A DNA stretch of 64,000 nt from Natronococcus sp. A-GB1. Its GTDB lineage: Archaea; Halobacteriota; Halobacteria; Halobacteriales; Natrialbaceae. Numbering within the stretch: the first letter of the stretch is position 1; the number at the start of each line of letters is the position of its first letter. The stretch covers positions 1 through 64,000 of the forward strand of contig NZ_JARUKW010000007.1 of NCBI RefSeq assembly GCF_029688845.1. Reading direction: 5' to 3'. Below the pieces are notes generated by a model, which worked only from the letters and a program-made list of their open reading frames with translations, ran no database searches and was not told the origin of the DNA. A program made the translations under genes and the position numbers. Shown in pieces: positions 10,173 to 18,087 of this stretch.

Positions 10173-11672
10173 TTATCGACGGTCGTCGACGCCGTCGGAG
10201 AACTCGTTGCCCGACATGGAGACCGAGCCCGAGCCGTTTTGGATGCGCACCGAGCTGCTGCCGTCTGCGGCCTCTGCGGTGGTGTTTTCGATGGTGACGT
10301 CGCTCGCATTGTGGACGGTGAGCGGAACGTGACTCGTCTCGAACTCGCTGTCCGCGATGAGGTAGTCGCTACCGCGAACTTCGAGTCCGCGTCGGCGACC
10401 GTCGCCGAGTTGTTCGACCGAGAGTCCTTCGAACTGGCAGTTGTTTCGCTCACAGAAGATCGCCGGCTGGATCGGGGATCCGCTGGCGCTGCCGAGGATA
10501 TTGACGTCCTCGAGAGAGACGGCACCGGGACTGTTACCGAGGATGCGGAAGGCGTAGGAGCTGCCGTTGATTTCGACTTCGGAGTTCACGAAGTCGACCT
10601 CGCCGGCACCGCTGTCGACGCGGACGGCCGCACTCTGGCCCTCGACGGAAACTCGAGTGTTGGAGATCGTGGTCGACTCGGCGCCTTGCATAATGCGGAT
10701 CGCTTCGCCGTTCTGCTGTGGAATGTCGACGGTGACGTTCGAGACGGTGAACTGATTGGCCTGGTCGAGGCGAATCGCGTGCTGTCCCTCCGCCTGAACG
10801 CTGTTCTCGTCGACGGCGATGATCGCGTCCTCGATCGAACCCTCGTTTCCGCTGAGGCGGATCGAGGCGGTGGCGCTGTTCTCGTACCAGCCACCCTCGA
10901 CGTCGATTCGACCGTTGTCGCCGGACGCGTACAGACCGTTATCGGGGAATCCGCCGAGTATGCAGTCCTTGAACCGGATATCTCCCTGGTGGTTGTCGTT
11001 GAGGATAATCCCCGTTGCGCCGCGCCATCGACCGCCGTTCGGCGTATCGTCGACGTGTACCGCGCCGTCGAACGCGTGGAAGCAGTCGACGATACCGGTG
11101 CCGTCGGGATCCGTGATGTTGAACAGCGCGGGACCCCAGGTACCGCTATCGTGGACGCCGTGGACGAAAATGTCACGGACGACGAGTTCGTCCGTGACTT
11201 CGGCGCTGATCACGCGGATACCGGTGTCCGATGCGGTCTGGTCGACCTCGAAGCCCTCGAACCAGACCGAGCCACCGGGGATATCGCTCGTCCCGAGTCG
11301 GAACAGTCGGGCCTGCGAGCTCCCGAACGTGTGGTAGTCCGCCGGAACCAGCGTTGCACCCTCCCCGACGAGCCCGACGTTGTTGAATCCGGTGAACCGC
11401 ACCTGATCGTCCATGTAGTACTCCCCTTCGGGGAACTTCAGGAGCGTGTCCTCTGCGATGTTTTCCTGAATAACGGGGGTGACCGACTCGTTGCCGTTCG
11501 GATCGGCGCCCGCTTCAACCATGTCGACTACGTTGCTGTAGTCGCTTTCGCTCGCACTCGCGTCCGTGGATGCGGACGCCATTCCGGCTACGGAAAGCGT
11601 TCCGAGTCCCGCAAGACATCCCTTCAGATACGTTCGTCGACCTGTCAGCCAGTTACCAGAGTCGTTCGACAT
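10173..11672 (-). CDS. Tat-exported right-handed beta-helix repeat protein
   Basis: A 499-residue secreted protein. The N-terminus carries a twin-arginine signal (GRRTYLKGC, Arg12-Arg13, then LAGLGTLSVAGMASA) without a lipobox, so it is likely released or surface-bound. Residues about 45-95 resemble the pectate-lyase-like entry strand (NVVDMVEAGADPNGNESVTP, LLKFPEGEYYMDD). The rest is short repeated beta-coils with Asn/Ser/Gly ladders (VSNVTVDIPQQNGEAI, VDFVNSEVEINGSSYAF). It could be a polysaccharide lyase, an adhesin or a cell-wall protein; no catalytic set is recognisable. TATA-like GGTTATAC lies 29 bases upstream, on the minus strand. Confidence 0.85.
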   Translation of the reverse strand: MSNDSGNWLTGRRTYLKGCLAGLGTLSVAGMASASTDASASESDYSNVVDMVEAGADPNGNESVTPVIQENIAEDTLLKFPEGEYYMDDQVRFTGFNNVGLVGEGATLVPADYHTFGSSQARLFRLGTSDIPGGSVWFEGFEVDQTASDTGIRVISAEVTDELVVRDIFVHGVHDSGTWGPALFNITDPDGTGIVDCFHAFDGAVHVDDTPNGGRWRGATGIILNDNHQGDIRFKDCILGGFPDNGLYASGDNGRIDVEGGWYENSATASIRLSGNEGSIEDAIIAVDENSVQAEGQHAIRLDQANQFTVSNVTVDIPQQNGEAIRIMQGAESTTISNTRVSVEGQSAAVRVDSGAGEVDFVNSEVEINGSSYAFRILGNSPGAVSLEDVNILGSASGSPIQPAIFCERNNCQFEGLSVEQLGDGRRRGLEVRGSDYLIADSEFETSHVPLTVHNASDVTIENTTAEAADGSSSVRIQNGSGSVSMSGNEFSDGVDDRR

Positions 11673-11696
11673 TACGACTTTCCGTACAAACGGGTC

Positions 11697-11704
11697 GGTT
11701 ATAC
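11697..11704 (-). promoter_or_regulatory. TATA-like box of the beta-helix protein gene
   Basis: On the minus strand this reads GTATAACC, about 29 bases before the ATG at 11672, suggesting a nearly leaderless transcript. Confidence 0.5.
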
Positions 11705-12195
11705 ATATACTCGAAGTAATTTGACTTGAAAGTATCTCAGCTCGCGAACGACCCCGCTCAACAGTTTCAAGCCCGACGGAGCGGGTCGAGACGTTCCCAG
11801 CGAGTGGAACGAGAAATCCGAGGTTATCGCGGAAATAAGCGCGTCAGACCGTGTGAATCGCGGCGAAGAACAGTTTCGTGAGAGATCGGGCCGAGTACTT
11901 ATACGGACTAAGAAGTTGTGCGTATTGAAACAGTCCTCCTACGGGTTTTTCACCCGGTTCAGCGGATCGATTGCGGAACTATATCCGACCGACCCCGAAT
12001 TAGTCCGCCATGAATCGGAACGGGTGGGGCTCATACGCGCGTTCGAAACGACTCGGCCATTGACTAACGACTGAACAACTCGAAGAAAATGAAAGTCGAC
12101 TCGAGCGGTACGGGATCTCGAGGCGGACGGACGTGTCCGTCGAATAACCAAAGCCGAGCCGATCGGTGAGAGTTCGATTCGCGCTCGCGACGTCA
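11705..12195. other. Intergenic region without a supported gene
   Basis: This 491-base stretch separates the beta-helix gene from tRNA-Thr. It is more AT-rich than its surroundings and holds a TATA-like CTTATACGG near 11897-11905. One open frame (11853-12074, 73 codons) shows no family features. I see no convincing protein or RNA gene; a small RNA transcribed from the TATA-like element cannot be excluded. Confidence 0.5.
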
Positions 12196-12269
12196 AGCCA
12201 GGGGTGGGATTTGAACCCACGAAGTCTCGATTACAAGTCGAGTGCATGAACCGCCCATGCTCCCCTGGC
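12196..12269 (-). tRNA. tRNA-Thr (anticodon TGT)
   Basis: The minus strand folds as a full 74-base tRNA. It has a seven-pair acceptor stem (GCCAGGG with CCCTGGC), a D stem GCAT/ATGC with a GGGCGGTTC loop, anticodon arm CTCGA-CTTGTAA-TCGAG, a five-base variable loop and a T arm GTGGG-TTCAAAT-CCCAC. Anticodon TGT reads ACA threonine codons, and the U discriminator suits archaeal tRNA-Thr. CCA is not encoded and there is no intron. The acetyltransferase gene lies 11 bases upstream on the same strand. Confidence 0.95.
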
Positions 12270-12280
12270 GCAGCAGTGAG

Positions 12281-12790
12281 TTACCGTTCCTCCTTTGAGT
12301 GTGTATCGTTTTCCGATCGGTCCTCGAGCGACCGTCGCATCGACACTCTGTAGGGTTCGTACGCGCGGTCCTCGTAGAACCGTCTCGCGGTCTCGTTGTC
12401 CGACAGCACCTCGAGGATCACGACCTCGGCACCACGGTCGGCGAGTGCGTCCTCGGCGGCCTCGAGCAGCGCTGTTCCGACCCCGCGGTCACGGTAGGCG
12501 GCTGCGACGTAGATGTTCGAGAGCAGCCCCCGGGTCGCGTCCAGCTCGAGGGACCCTCGCTCGAGCGAGTAGGTGACGAAGCCGACGATCGACTCCCCGT
12601 CGCGTGCGACGAGGAGCCCGTCGGTGTGAAGGTGTCCGGCGAGCGTCTCCCGCATTGTCTCCCGGTTTTCCTCGTCGCGAACGAACGAGCCGTGGTCGCG
12701 CTGATCACGAGCCAGCCGCACCCACAGCTCGGTGATCGCCGGCAGATCCCCCTGTGTTGCGGGCTCGACGACCGGTGAGTCCGGAGTCAT
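12281..12790 (-). CDS. GNAT family N-acetyltransferase
   Basis: A 169-residue acetyl-CoA-dependent acyltransferase. The acetyl-CoA loop YRDRGVGTALLEAAEDAL lies near residue 100, preceded by LLSNIYVAAAY (motif A strand) and followed by ILEVLSDNETARRFYED (motif B, with the family NxxAxxFYE). I start at the ATG at 12790 because GGAGG lies six bases upstream; a GTG/ATG nine codons earlier lacks such a site. The acceptor substrate cannot be predicted. Confidence 0.87.
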   Translation of the reverse strand: MTPDSPVVEPATQGDLPAITELWVRLARDQRDHGSFVRDEENRETMRETLAGHLHTDGLLVARDGESIVGFVTYSLERGSLELDATRGLLSNIYVAAAYRDRGVGTALLEAAEDALADRGAEVVILEVLSDNETARRFYEDRAYEPYRVSMRRSLEDRSENDTHSKEER

Positions 12791-12870
12791 TGTCCTCCGG
12801 TCGATAGCTGCGTTCAAAAGATCTTCTTATCTCTCGCCGTCACGGCCGGAACGGGCTTTCGGCGGTGAGC

Positions 12871-13485
12871 TCACACCGACCGACAGTCCGAACAGACCAG
12901 CCGACCGTTGGCGTCCCACAGCGAGTCGGCGAGCGACCCGCAGGCCTCGCAGACGCCCTGTGTGGAGAACTCGTCGCCGCCGTTTGGCAACAGTTCGGTC
13001 TCGAGCTCGTCGCCGGGACGCGAGGATCGGGACTGCTCGAGGGGGCGTTCCGACTCGAGGGAGTTGTCGGGGCTGCTGCTCGCCGCCCCCTGGAAGGAGC
13101 CGGCGGCGGTGATGACGTCCCGCTGGGTGAGCACGCCGACGACCTCGTCGTCGTTCTCGACGACCAGGTTCCGGATGTTCTGTCGGCTCATCGTCGTCGC
13201 GGCGTCGGCCAGCGACCAGCCCGCGTTGATCGAGATTACCGGGCTGGTCATGACCTCCCCGACGGTCGTTTCGGCCGGATCGTCCTCTTCGGCGACGAGG
13301 CCGAGCACGTCCCACTCGGTCACGATTCCGACCGGCTCCGAGCCGCGAACCACGAGGGCACAGCCCGCCCGTTCTTCGCGCATCAGTCGAACGGTACCCA
13401 AGACGGGATCCGACTCGCTGACACCGACGTATTCGGTCGTCAGGACCTCCCTGACGGACAGTTCCGGTTCCATATGTGTACACAT
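12871..13485 (-). CDS. Tandem CBS-domain protein with C-terminal zinc ribbon
   Basis: A 204-residue protein. Two CBS modules span roughly residues 10-125 (VREVLTTEYVGVSESDPVLG and VGEVMTSPVISINAG, each ending in a VxGIVTExD or VVGVLTQRDV strand) and would bind adenosine nucleotides. A Ser/Glu-rich linker follows, then a small zinc ribbon, C-E-A-C...C-S-D-C, at the very end. It may sense energy status and contact a partner through the ribbon. The start could be ATG 13485 or ATG 13473; a TATA-like TTTTTAG about 20 bases upstream of 13485 allows a leaderless message at either. Confidence 0.82.
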   Translation of the reverse strand: MCTHMEPELSVREVLTTEYVGVSESDPVLGTVRLMREERAGCALVVRGSEPVGIVTEWDVLGLVAEEDDPAETTVGEVMTSPVISINAGWSLADAATTMSRQNIRNLVVENDDEVVGVLTQRDVITAAGSFQGAASSSPDNSLESERPLEQSRSSRPGDELETELLPNGGDEFSTQGVCEACGSLADSLWDANGRLVCSDCRSV

Positions 13486-13605
13486 CCCACGGACTGGCTA
13501 AAAACTATCTCCGGCACGGTTAAGTGAGCGCGTGACAAACGTATGAGGTTCGACAGTGCCTGCGAAGATTCGCAAGAACGGGCGCGAGTGTGACCGCGAG
13601 CCACC

Positions 13606-14367
13606 TCACCAGCCCAGTTCGATTCTGGTTCCGTCGGCACGGCAGTCCTCGAGGGCGTGTTTGGCGGCGATGCCCGCCTCGTGGGCGCTTCTCCCTCGGC
13701 CGGCGCCGACCTGAAGCTCGACGTCGACGTCCTCCTGGACGTGATAGATCGCCTCCTCGTACTGGGCTTCGTCGAGGTCCGGACAGACGACGATGACGTT
13801 GTCGCCGCCGACGAAGAAGGCAAGGCTCTCGTGGGCCCGCCGCATGTGACGCATAAGCGAGGCGTACCCCTGCTCGATCTCGATGAACGTATCGAAGGCG
13901 TTGAGCTCGTCGGTGTACTCGCCCGTCGCGTCGATAACGTCGAAGTGTGCGATCTGGACGTCCGCGCCGGTGCGGTGGGCGTCGTCGATGGTTCGGCCCT
14001 CGAGACACTCGCGTCGGTTCTTGTCCTGTGCGCTGCCGGCCTCCTGGATCAGCGCGGTCGCGTCCGAAAGCGCCTGTACTGGGGTTGTCCCGGTCGCGAC
14101 GCCGAGGCTGACCGTCACCGGGTACCGGTTGCCGACGGACTCCTGGAGGAGCGCGTGGTCCTCGCGTGAGAGTCCGTTCGTGACGGCGATCATGTTGTCG
14201 AAGCGGGTGAAAAAGACGTAGCCGTCGCGGTTACCGACGAACTGGGAGACGTCGGCGTACAGCCGCGACTGGAGCGTCTGGAGATCGGCTTCCCGGCGCG
14301 GTTCGGGCGTTACGGTCCAGGGACCGTAGTTGTCGATCTGGAGGAGCGTAACCTGCGTGTTCGTCAC
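13606..14367 (-). CDS. gch3: GTP cyclohydrolase III (GTP cyclohydrolase IIa)
   Basis: A 253-residue archaeal enzyme that converts GTP to 2-amino-5-formylamino-6-ribofuranosylaminopyrimidinone phosphate, the entry to archaeal riboflavin and F420 synthesis. The sequence has the two nucleotidyl-cyclase-like halves of the family, with QIDNYGPWTVTPEPRREADL at the start, FTRFDNMIAVTNGLS in the first half and FFVGGDNVIVVCPD in the second, holding the metal-binding acidic residues. The start is the GTG at 14367; a TATA-like CATATAAG about 29 bases upstream suggests a leaderless transcript. Confidence 0.93.
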   Translation of the reverse strand: MTNTQVTLLQIDNYGPWTVTPEPRREADLQTLQSRLYADVSQFVGNRDGYVFFTRFDNMIAVTNGLSREDHALLQESVGNRYPVTVSLGVATGTTPVQALSDATALIQEAGSAQDKNRRECLEGRTIDDAHRTGADVQIAHFDVIDATGEYTDELNAFDTFIEIEQGYASLMRHMRRAHESLAFFVGGDNVIVVCPDLDEAQYEEAIYHVQEDVDVELQVGAGRGRSAHEAGIAAKHALEDCRADGTRIELGW

Positions 14368-14392
14368 GGTATCCGAAGGTTTCGATCGGCGT

Positions 14393-14400
14393 CATATAAG
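14393..14400 (-). promoter_or_regulatory. TATA-like box of the GTP cyclohydrolase III gene
   Basis: On the minus strand CTTATATG lies about 29 bases before the GTG start at 14367. The spacing fits a leaderless promoter. Confidence 0.5.
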
Positions 14401-14427
14401 TGGTACGTAATCCAGATCCGTGACGGC

Positions 14428-14748
14428 TCAGGCGGGCTTTTTCTCCGGGTCGCTCCCCTTCGGGTGGTACTCCCAGAAGTCGCCGGCCCGCATCGCCGCA
14501 CCGACGGCCTTGTGCATGTCGAGTATCGTCTCGAACTCCTCGACCTCGACGTACTCGAAGATCTCGCGCATCGGGACGACACGCTGGTAGTTGATCCGGA
14601 TCGGATCGTCGCCGTGCTCGGCGACGAACTCGTCGCGGTTCATCGGGAAGTCCTCTTCCTCGTCGACCTTGTCGGCGATGATCCGCATGTCGAACTTCCG
14701 CATTCCCTCGCTGCCCTGTTCCCCGTCGGGGTCGAATGGCCAGTCCAT
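14428..14748 (-). CDS. Haloarchaeal DUF5785-like protein
   Basis: A 106-residue acidic protein beginning MDWPFDPDGEQGSEGMRKFD. The first half has a winged-helix-like look (IIADKVDEEEDFPMNRDEFV), and the second is ILDMHKAVGAAMRAGDFWEY. I recognise it as a conserved haloarchaeal family, which I recall as DUF5785, without known function. The start at 14748 is the Met where this conserved opening begins. It lies between the GTP cyclohydrolase III and CoA-transferase genes on the same strand, with gaps of 60-90 bases. Confidence 0.8.
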   Translation of the reverse strand: MDWPFDPDGEQGSEGMRKFDMRIIADKVDEEEDFPMNRDEFVAEHGDDPIRINYQRVVPMREIFEYVEVEEFETILDMHKAVGAAMRAGDFWEYHPKGSDPEKKPA

Positions 14749-14841
14749 ACTCCGAGGTGTGTGTGGGGACCGCAAAAGGATTACCCTCCGATCCGAGCGC
14801 CTCGAGGGGGCTCCACGGGGAGCTGTCCCCCTCGTCACCGA

Positions 14842-16032
14842 TCAGTCGTCCGCAGCCGTTTCGGCGTCGGTTCGCTCGAGTTCGCCGTCCTCGAGCAGTT
14901 CCTCGCGGTGTTCGTCGAGCAGTGGCGCCCGTCCACCGGGTTCGGGCGGGGTCTCGGTCATCTTGATCGGCGAGCCCGCGATCTCGACGGTTTCGTCGGA
15001 ACCGGGCTGTTCGACCGGCACGAGCATCTCCCGATCGCGGACGTGGGGATCCTCGAAGATCTCGTCGGTGCTCTGGACCGGCGCGACCGGAACCCGCCCC
15101 TCGAGGGTCTCGACGAGGTCGGCGGTTGCGAGACCGGCCGCCCAGTCGGCGATCTCCTCGCGAAGTTCCTCGCGGTGCTCGAGGCGGTCCGCGGCGGTGG
15201 GGTACTCCGCGGCGAGATCCTTCCGCCCCATCGCCTCGCAGACCTCGTTCCAGTGGTTCGTGCCGAAGGCAGCGATCACGGCGTGGCCGTCGCGAGTCTC
15301 GAAGGCGTCGTAGGGGAACAGCGTCGGGTGGGAGTTGCCACGCCTCGAGGGCGCCTCGCCGGTGTAGGAGTGCTGGTAGACTGCTCGCTCGGTCATGCTG
15401 AGCATCGCGTCGTACATCGCGGTGTCGACGTACTGGCCCTCGCCGGTCCGGTGGCGGTGGTTGACTGCGGCGAGGATGCCGATGCAGTTCAGCGTCGCGG
15501 TAAAGAGGTCGCCGATGCCGGGCCCGACCTTCGTCGGCGGACCCTCCTCCTGTCCGGTGATCTCCATGACCCCGCCCAGCGCCTGCGCGATGAGGTCGAA
15601 GGAGGGCTGACCCTGTCGGTGGGTCTCGCCCGTACGCGGATCGCCGAAACCTCTGATCGAGGAGTAGATCAGCTCCGGGTTGCGCTCTTTGAGCGTTTCG
15701 TACCCGAGGTCGTACTTCTCCATCGTCCCCGAGCGGTAGTTCTCGACGACGACGTCGGCCTCCTCGACCAACGAGAGGAAGTCCTCGCGATCGTCGGGGT
15801 CGTTGAAATCGAGCTCGAGGCTGCGCTTGCCGCGGTTGACGCTCTGGAAGTAACCGCCGTAGGCTTCCGCTTCCGCATCGTCGACGAACGGCGGGTTCGA
15901 TCTGATCAGGTCGCCGCCCGGGCGCTCGATCTTTACGACGTCGGCGCCCATATCCGCGAGCAACATCGTACAGTACGGGCCGGCCAGCACCTGCGTCAGA
16001 TCAATCACGCGCAGATTCGACAGTGCGCCCAT
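14842..16032 (-). CDS. mct: Family III CoA transferase, probable succinyl-CoA:mesaconate CoA-transferase
   Basis: A 396-residue CaiB/BaiF-type CoA transferase. It opens MGALSNLRVIDLTQVLAGPY, contains MGADVVKIERPGGD and VNRGKRSLELDFN, and has the catalytic aspartate region GPGIGDLFTATLN (Asp attacks the thioester). In the methylaspartate cycle such an enzyme moves CoA onto mesaconate before hydration. It is divergent from the glutamate mutase genes, with a shared 152-base promoter region, which supports this substrate. Family membership is certain; the substrate is inferred from the neighbours. The Met at 16032 is chosen because the conserved opening starts there. Confidence 0.88.
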   Translation of the reverse strand: MGALSNLRVIDLTQVLAGPYCTMLLADMGADVVKIERPGGDLIRSNPPFVDDAEAEAYGGYFQSVNRGKRSLELDFNDPDDREDFLSLVEEADVVVENYRSGTMEKYDLGYETLKERNPELIYSSIRGFGDPRTGETHRQGQPSFDLIAQALGGVMEITGQEEGPPTKVGPGIGDLFTATLNCIGILAAVNHRHRTGEGQYVDTAMYDAMLSMTERAVYQHSYTGEAPSRRGNSHPTLFPYDAFETRDGHAVIAAFGTNHWNEVCEAMGRKDLAAEYPTAADRLEHREELREEIADWAAGLATADLVETLEGRVPVAPVQSTDEIFEDPHVRDREMLVPVEQPGSDETVEIAGSPIKMTETPPEPGGRAPLLDEHREELLEDGELERTDAETAADD

Positions 16033-16152
16033 GAGAGCGAGTGACTGGGGACAGGCGCAAAAACCTTTGCAATAGATCATGAAGGTGTGGTTGTCTCTCA
16101 AGGGGGTGATGCTAGGCTGTATAAGGAGTATTATCATGATCAACCATTAACT

Positions 16153-16158
16153 TTATAC
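16153..16158 (+). promoter_or_regulatory. TATA-like box of the glutamate mutase operon
   Basis: TTATAC, within CTTTATACGG, lies about 28 bases before the ATG at 16185. This supports 16185, rather than the upstream in-frame ATG at 16170, as the start of a leaderless operon. Confidence 0.6.
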
Positions 16159-16184
16159 GGGTATTCCTCATGGTTCTGCACACG

Positions 16185-16625
16185 ATGTCCCGAACGGTCG
16201 TCCTCGGCGTGATCGGCTCCGACGCCCACGTCGTTGGCATCACGATCCTAGAGCAGGCCCTGAGTGCAGCTGGCTTCGACGTCGTCAACCTCGGCGTCCA
16301 GACCTCCCAAGAGGACTTTGCGGAGGCAGCGGTAGCCCACTCGGCGGAGGCGGTACTCGTCTCCTCGCTCTACGGTCACGCCGAGCAGGACTGCCAGGGG
16401 TTCCACGAGGTCCTCGCGGAGGCCGACGTCGACGCCCTCACCTACATCGGCGGCAACCTCGCCGTCGGGCAGGACGACTTCGATCAGACCCGCGCGACCT
16501 TTGAAGAGCTCGGGTTCGATCGGGTCTTCGACTCCGAGACCGACCCCGAGGAGGCCATCGCCGCCCTCGAGCGGGACCTCAACGTTACGACCACCGAGTC
16601 CGATCAGGTTACGGTCACCTCATAG
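16185..16625 (+). CDS. glmS: Methylaspartate mutase (glutamate mutase) S subunit
   Basis: The B12-binding small subunit of glutamate mutase, which interconverts L-glutamate and threo-3-methylaspartate. The 146-residue protein is one B12-binding Rossmann domain: base-off motif DxHxxG as D13-A-H15-V-V-G18, then SSLYGHAEQDC (the SxL element) and YIGGNLAVG (the GG element). It is the first gene of the cluster behind a TATA-like box; the catalytic E subunit follows 10 bases after the stop. Confidence 0.95.
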   Translation: MSRTVVLGVIGSDAHVVGITILEQALSAAGFDVVNLGVQTSQEDFAEAAVAHSAEAVLVSSLYGHAEQDCQGFHEVLAEADVDALTYIGGNLAVGQDDFDQTRATFEELGFDRVFDSETDPEEAIAALERDLNVTTTESDQVTVTS

Positions 16626-16635
16626 CCCGCCCTCG

Positions 16636-18087
16636 ATGATACGAGACGAACGCATTCCATCCGACGAGCTACGGCGCATCGACGACGAGATCCGGTCCGG
16701 CTGGTCCACTGGCGAGGACGTCGACTTCGAGGAGGCAATTGCCTACCACGAGTCGCTGCCGGCGAGCAAACGCTTCGCCGACGTCCTCGAGTCGGCCGAC
16801 GACCCCCTCCTGCAACCGCGCGCGGGAGTCCCGCGACTCGGCGATCAGATCGAGCTGCTCGAGTACCTCCATGGGGAGGGGAAAGCAGACCTCTTGCCGA
16901 CGACGATCGACTCCTACACGCGTGACAACGAGTACGGGAAGGCCCAGGAGGGTCTCGAGAAGGCCCGCGAGACCGGCGAGGACACCCTCAACGGCTTCCC
17001 CGCGGTCAACCACGGGATCGAGGGCTGTCGCGAGCTGATCGAGGCGATCGACGCCCCGATCGAGGTCCGCCACGGCACCCCCGACGCCCGTCTGCTGGCA
17101 GCGATCACCTTCGCCGGCGGCTTCCAGAGCTTCGAGGGGGGTCCGATCTCGTACAACATCCCCTATACCAAGCGCCACGGGCTCGAGGAGACCATCGAGA
17201 AGTGGCAGTTCGTGGATCGACTCGCGGGCGCGTACACCGAACGGGGCGTGCGGATCAACCGCGAGCCGTTCGGCCCACTGACGGGGACGCTCGTGCCTCC
17301 GTCGATCGCGATCGCGATCATGATCGTCGAGGGCCAGCTCGCCGCCACGCAGGGCGTGCGCTCGATCACGCTGGGCTACGGCCAGGTCGGTAACGTCGTC
17401 CAGGACGTCGCCGCCCTGAACGCCTTACAGAAGCTCGGCGACGAGTACCTCCCCGACGAGGTGTGCGTGACGACGGTCTTCCACGAGTGGATGGGCGGCT
17501 TCCCGCCCGACGAGGCCCGTGCCAACGGCGTCATCAGCCTCGGCGCGATGACCGCCGCCATCGCCCAGCCGGACAAGGTCATCACGAAGTCCCCCCAGGA
17601 GTTCCAGGGCGTCCCGACGAAGGAGGCAAACGCTTCCGGGCTCCGCACGACGCGACAGGTCATCGACATGGCGATCGAGCAGAACATCGATATCGACGGC
17701 ATCGCGGAGGAACAGGAGTTGATCGAGCGCGAGACCCGGTGTCTCATGGACACGATCTTCAGCCACGGCGACGGCGACGTCGTTCAGGGAACGATCAAGG
17801 CGTTCGACTCGGGAGCACTCGACGTCCCCTTCGCCCCGAGTGACAGCGCGAAGGGCGCGGTGTTGCCCGCACGCGACGACGACGGGCGGGTTCGGATCTT
17901 CGAGTGGGCCGACCTCGAGATGGACGACGACATCAAGGAGATCCACAAGGCCCGGCTCTCCCAGCGGGCCACCACCGAGGGTCGCGAGGAGTCGTTCCGT
18001 ATGGTCGCCGACGACGTCGACGCGATCAGCGACGGAAAGCTCATCGGCCGCCCCCAGGACAAGGGAGGTGTCGGCAGTGCGGATTGA
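16636..18087 (+). CDS. glmE: Methylaspartate mutase (glutamate mutase) E subunit
   Basis: The catalytic TIM-barrel subunit that binds glutamate and, with the S subunit and adenosylcobalamin, performs the carbon-skeleton rearrangement. The 483-residue protein shows conserved family stretches: RAGVPRLGDQIELL, GFPAVNHGIEGCRELI, IEVRHGTPDARLLA, SFEGGPISYNIPYTKR and QGVRSITLGYGQVGN. The start ATG at 16636 gives MIRDERIPSDELRRID. The end overlaps the ammonia-lyase start by 11 bases. Confidence 0.95.
   Translation: MIRDERIPSDELRRIDDEIRSGWSTGEDVDFEEAIAYHESLPASKRFADVLESADDPLLQPRAGVPRLGDQIELLEYLHGEGKADLLPTTIDSYTRDNEYGKAQEGLEKARETGEDTLNGFPAVNHGIEGCRELIEAIDAPIEVRHGTPDARLLAAITFAGGFQSFEGGPISYNIPYTKRHGLEETIEKWQFVDRLAGAYTERGVRINREPFGPLTGTLVPPSIAIAIMIVEGQLAATQGVRSITLGYGQVGNVVQDVAALNALQKLGDEYLPDEVCVTTVFHEWMGGFPPDEARANGVISLGAMTAAIAQPDKVITKSPQEFQGVPTKEANASGLRTTRQVIDMAIEQNIDIDGIAEEQELIERETRCLMDTIFSHGDGDVVQGTIKAFDSGALDVPFAPSDSAKGAVLPARDDDGRVRIFEWADLEMDDDIKEIHKARLSQRATTEGREESFRMVADDVDAISDGKLIGRPQDKGGVGSAD

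Noticed and set aside
11853-12074. 73-codon open frame between the beta-helix gene and tRNA-Thr
   Set aside because: No family motifs, and its composition is unlike the acidic neighbours. The TATA-like element in the region falls inside the frame rather than before it.
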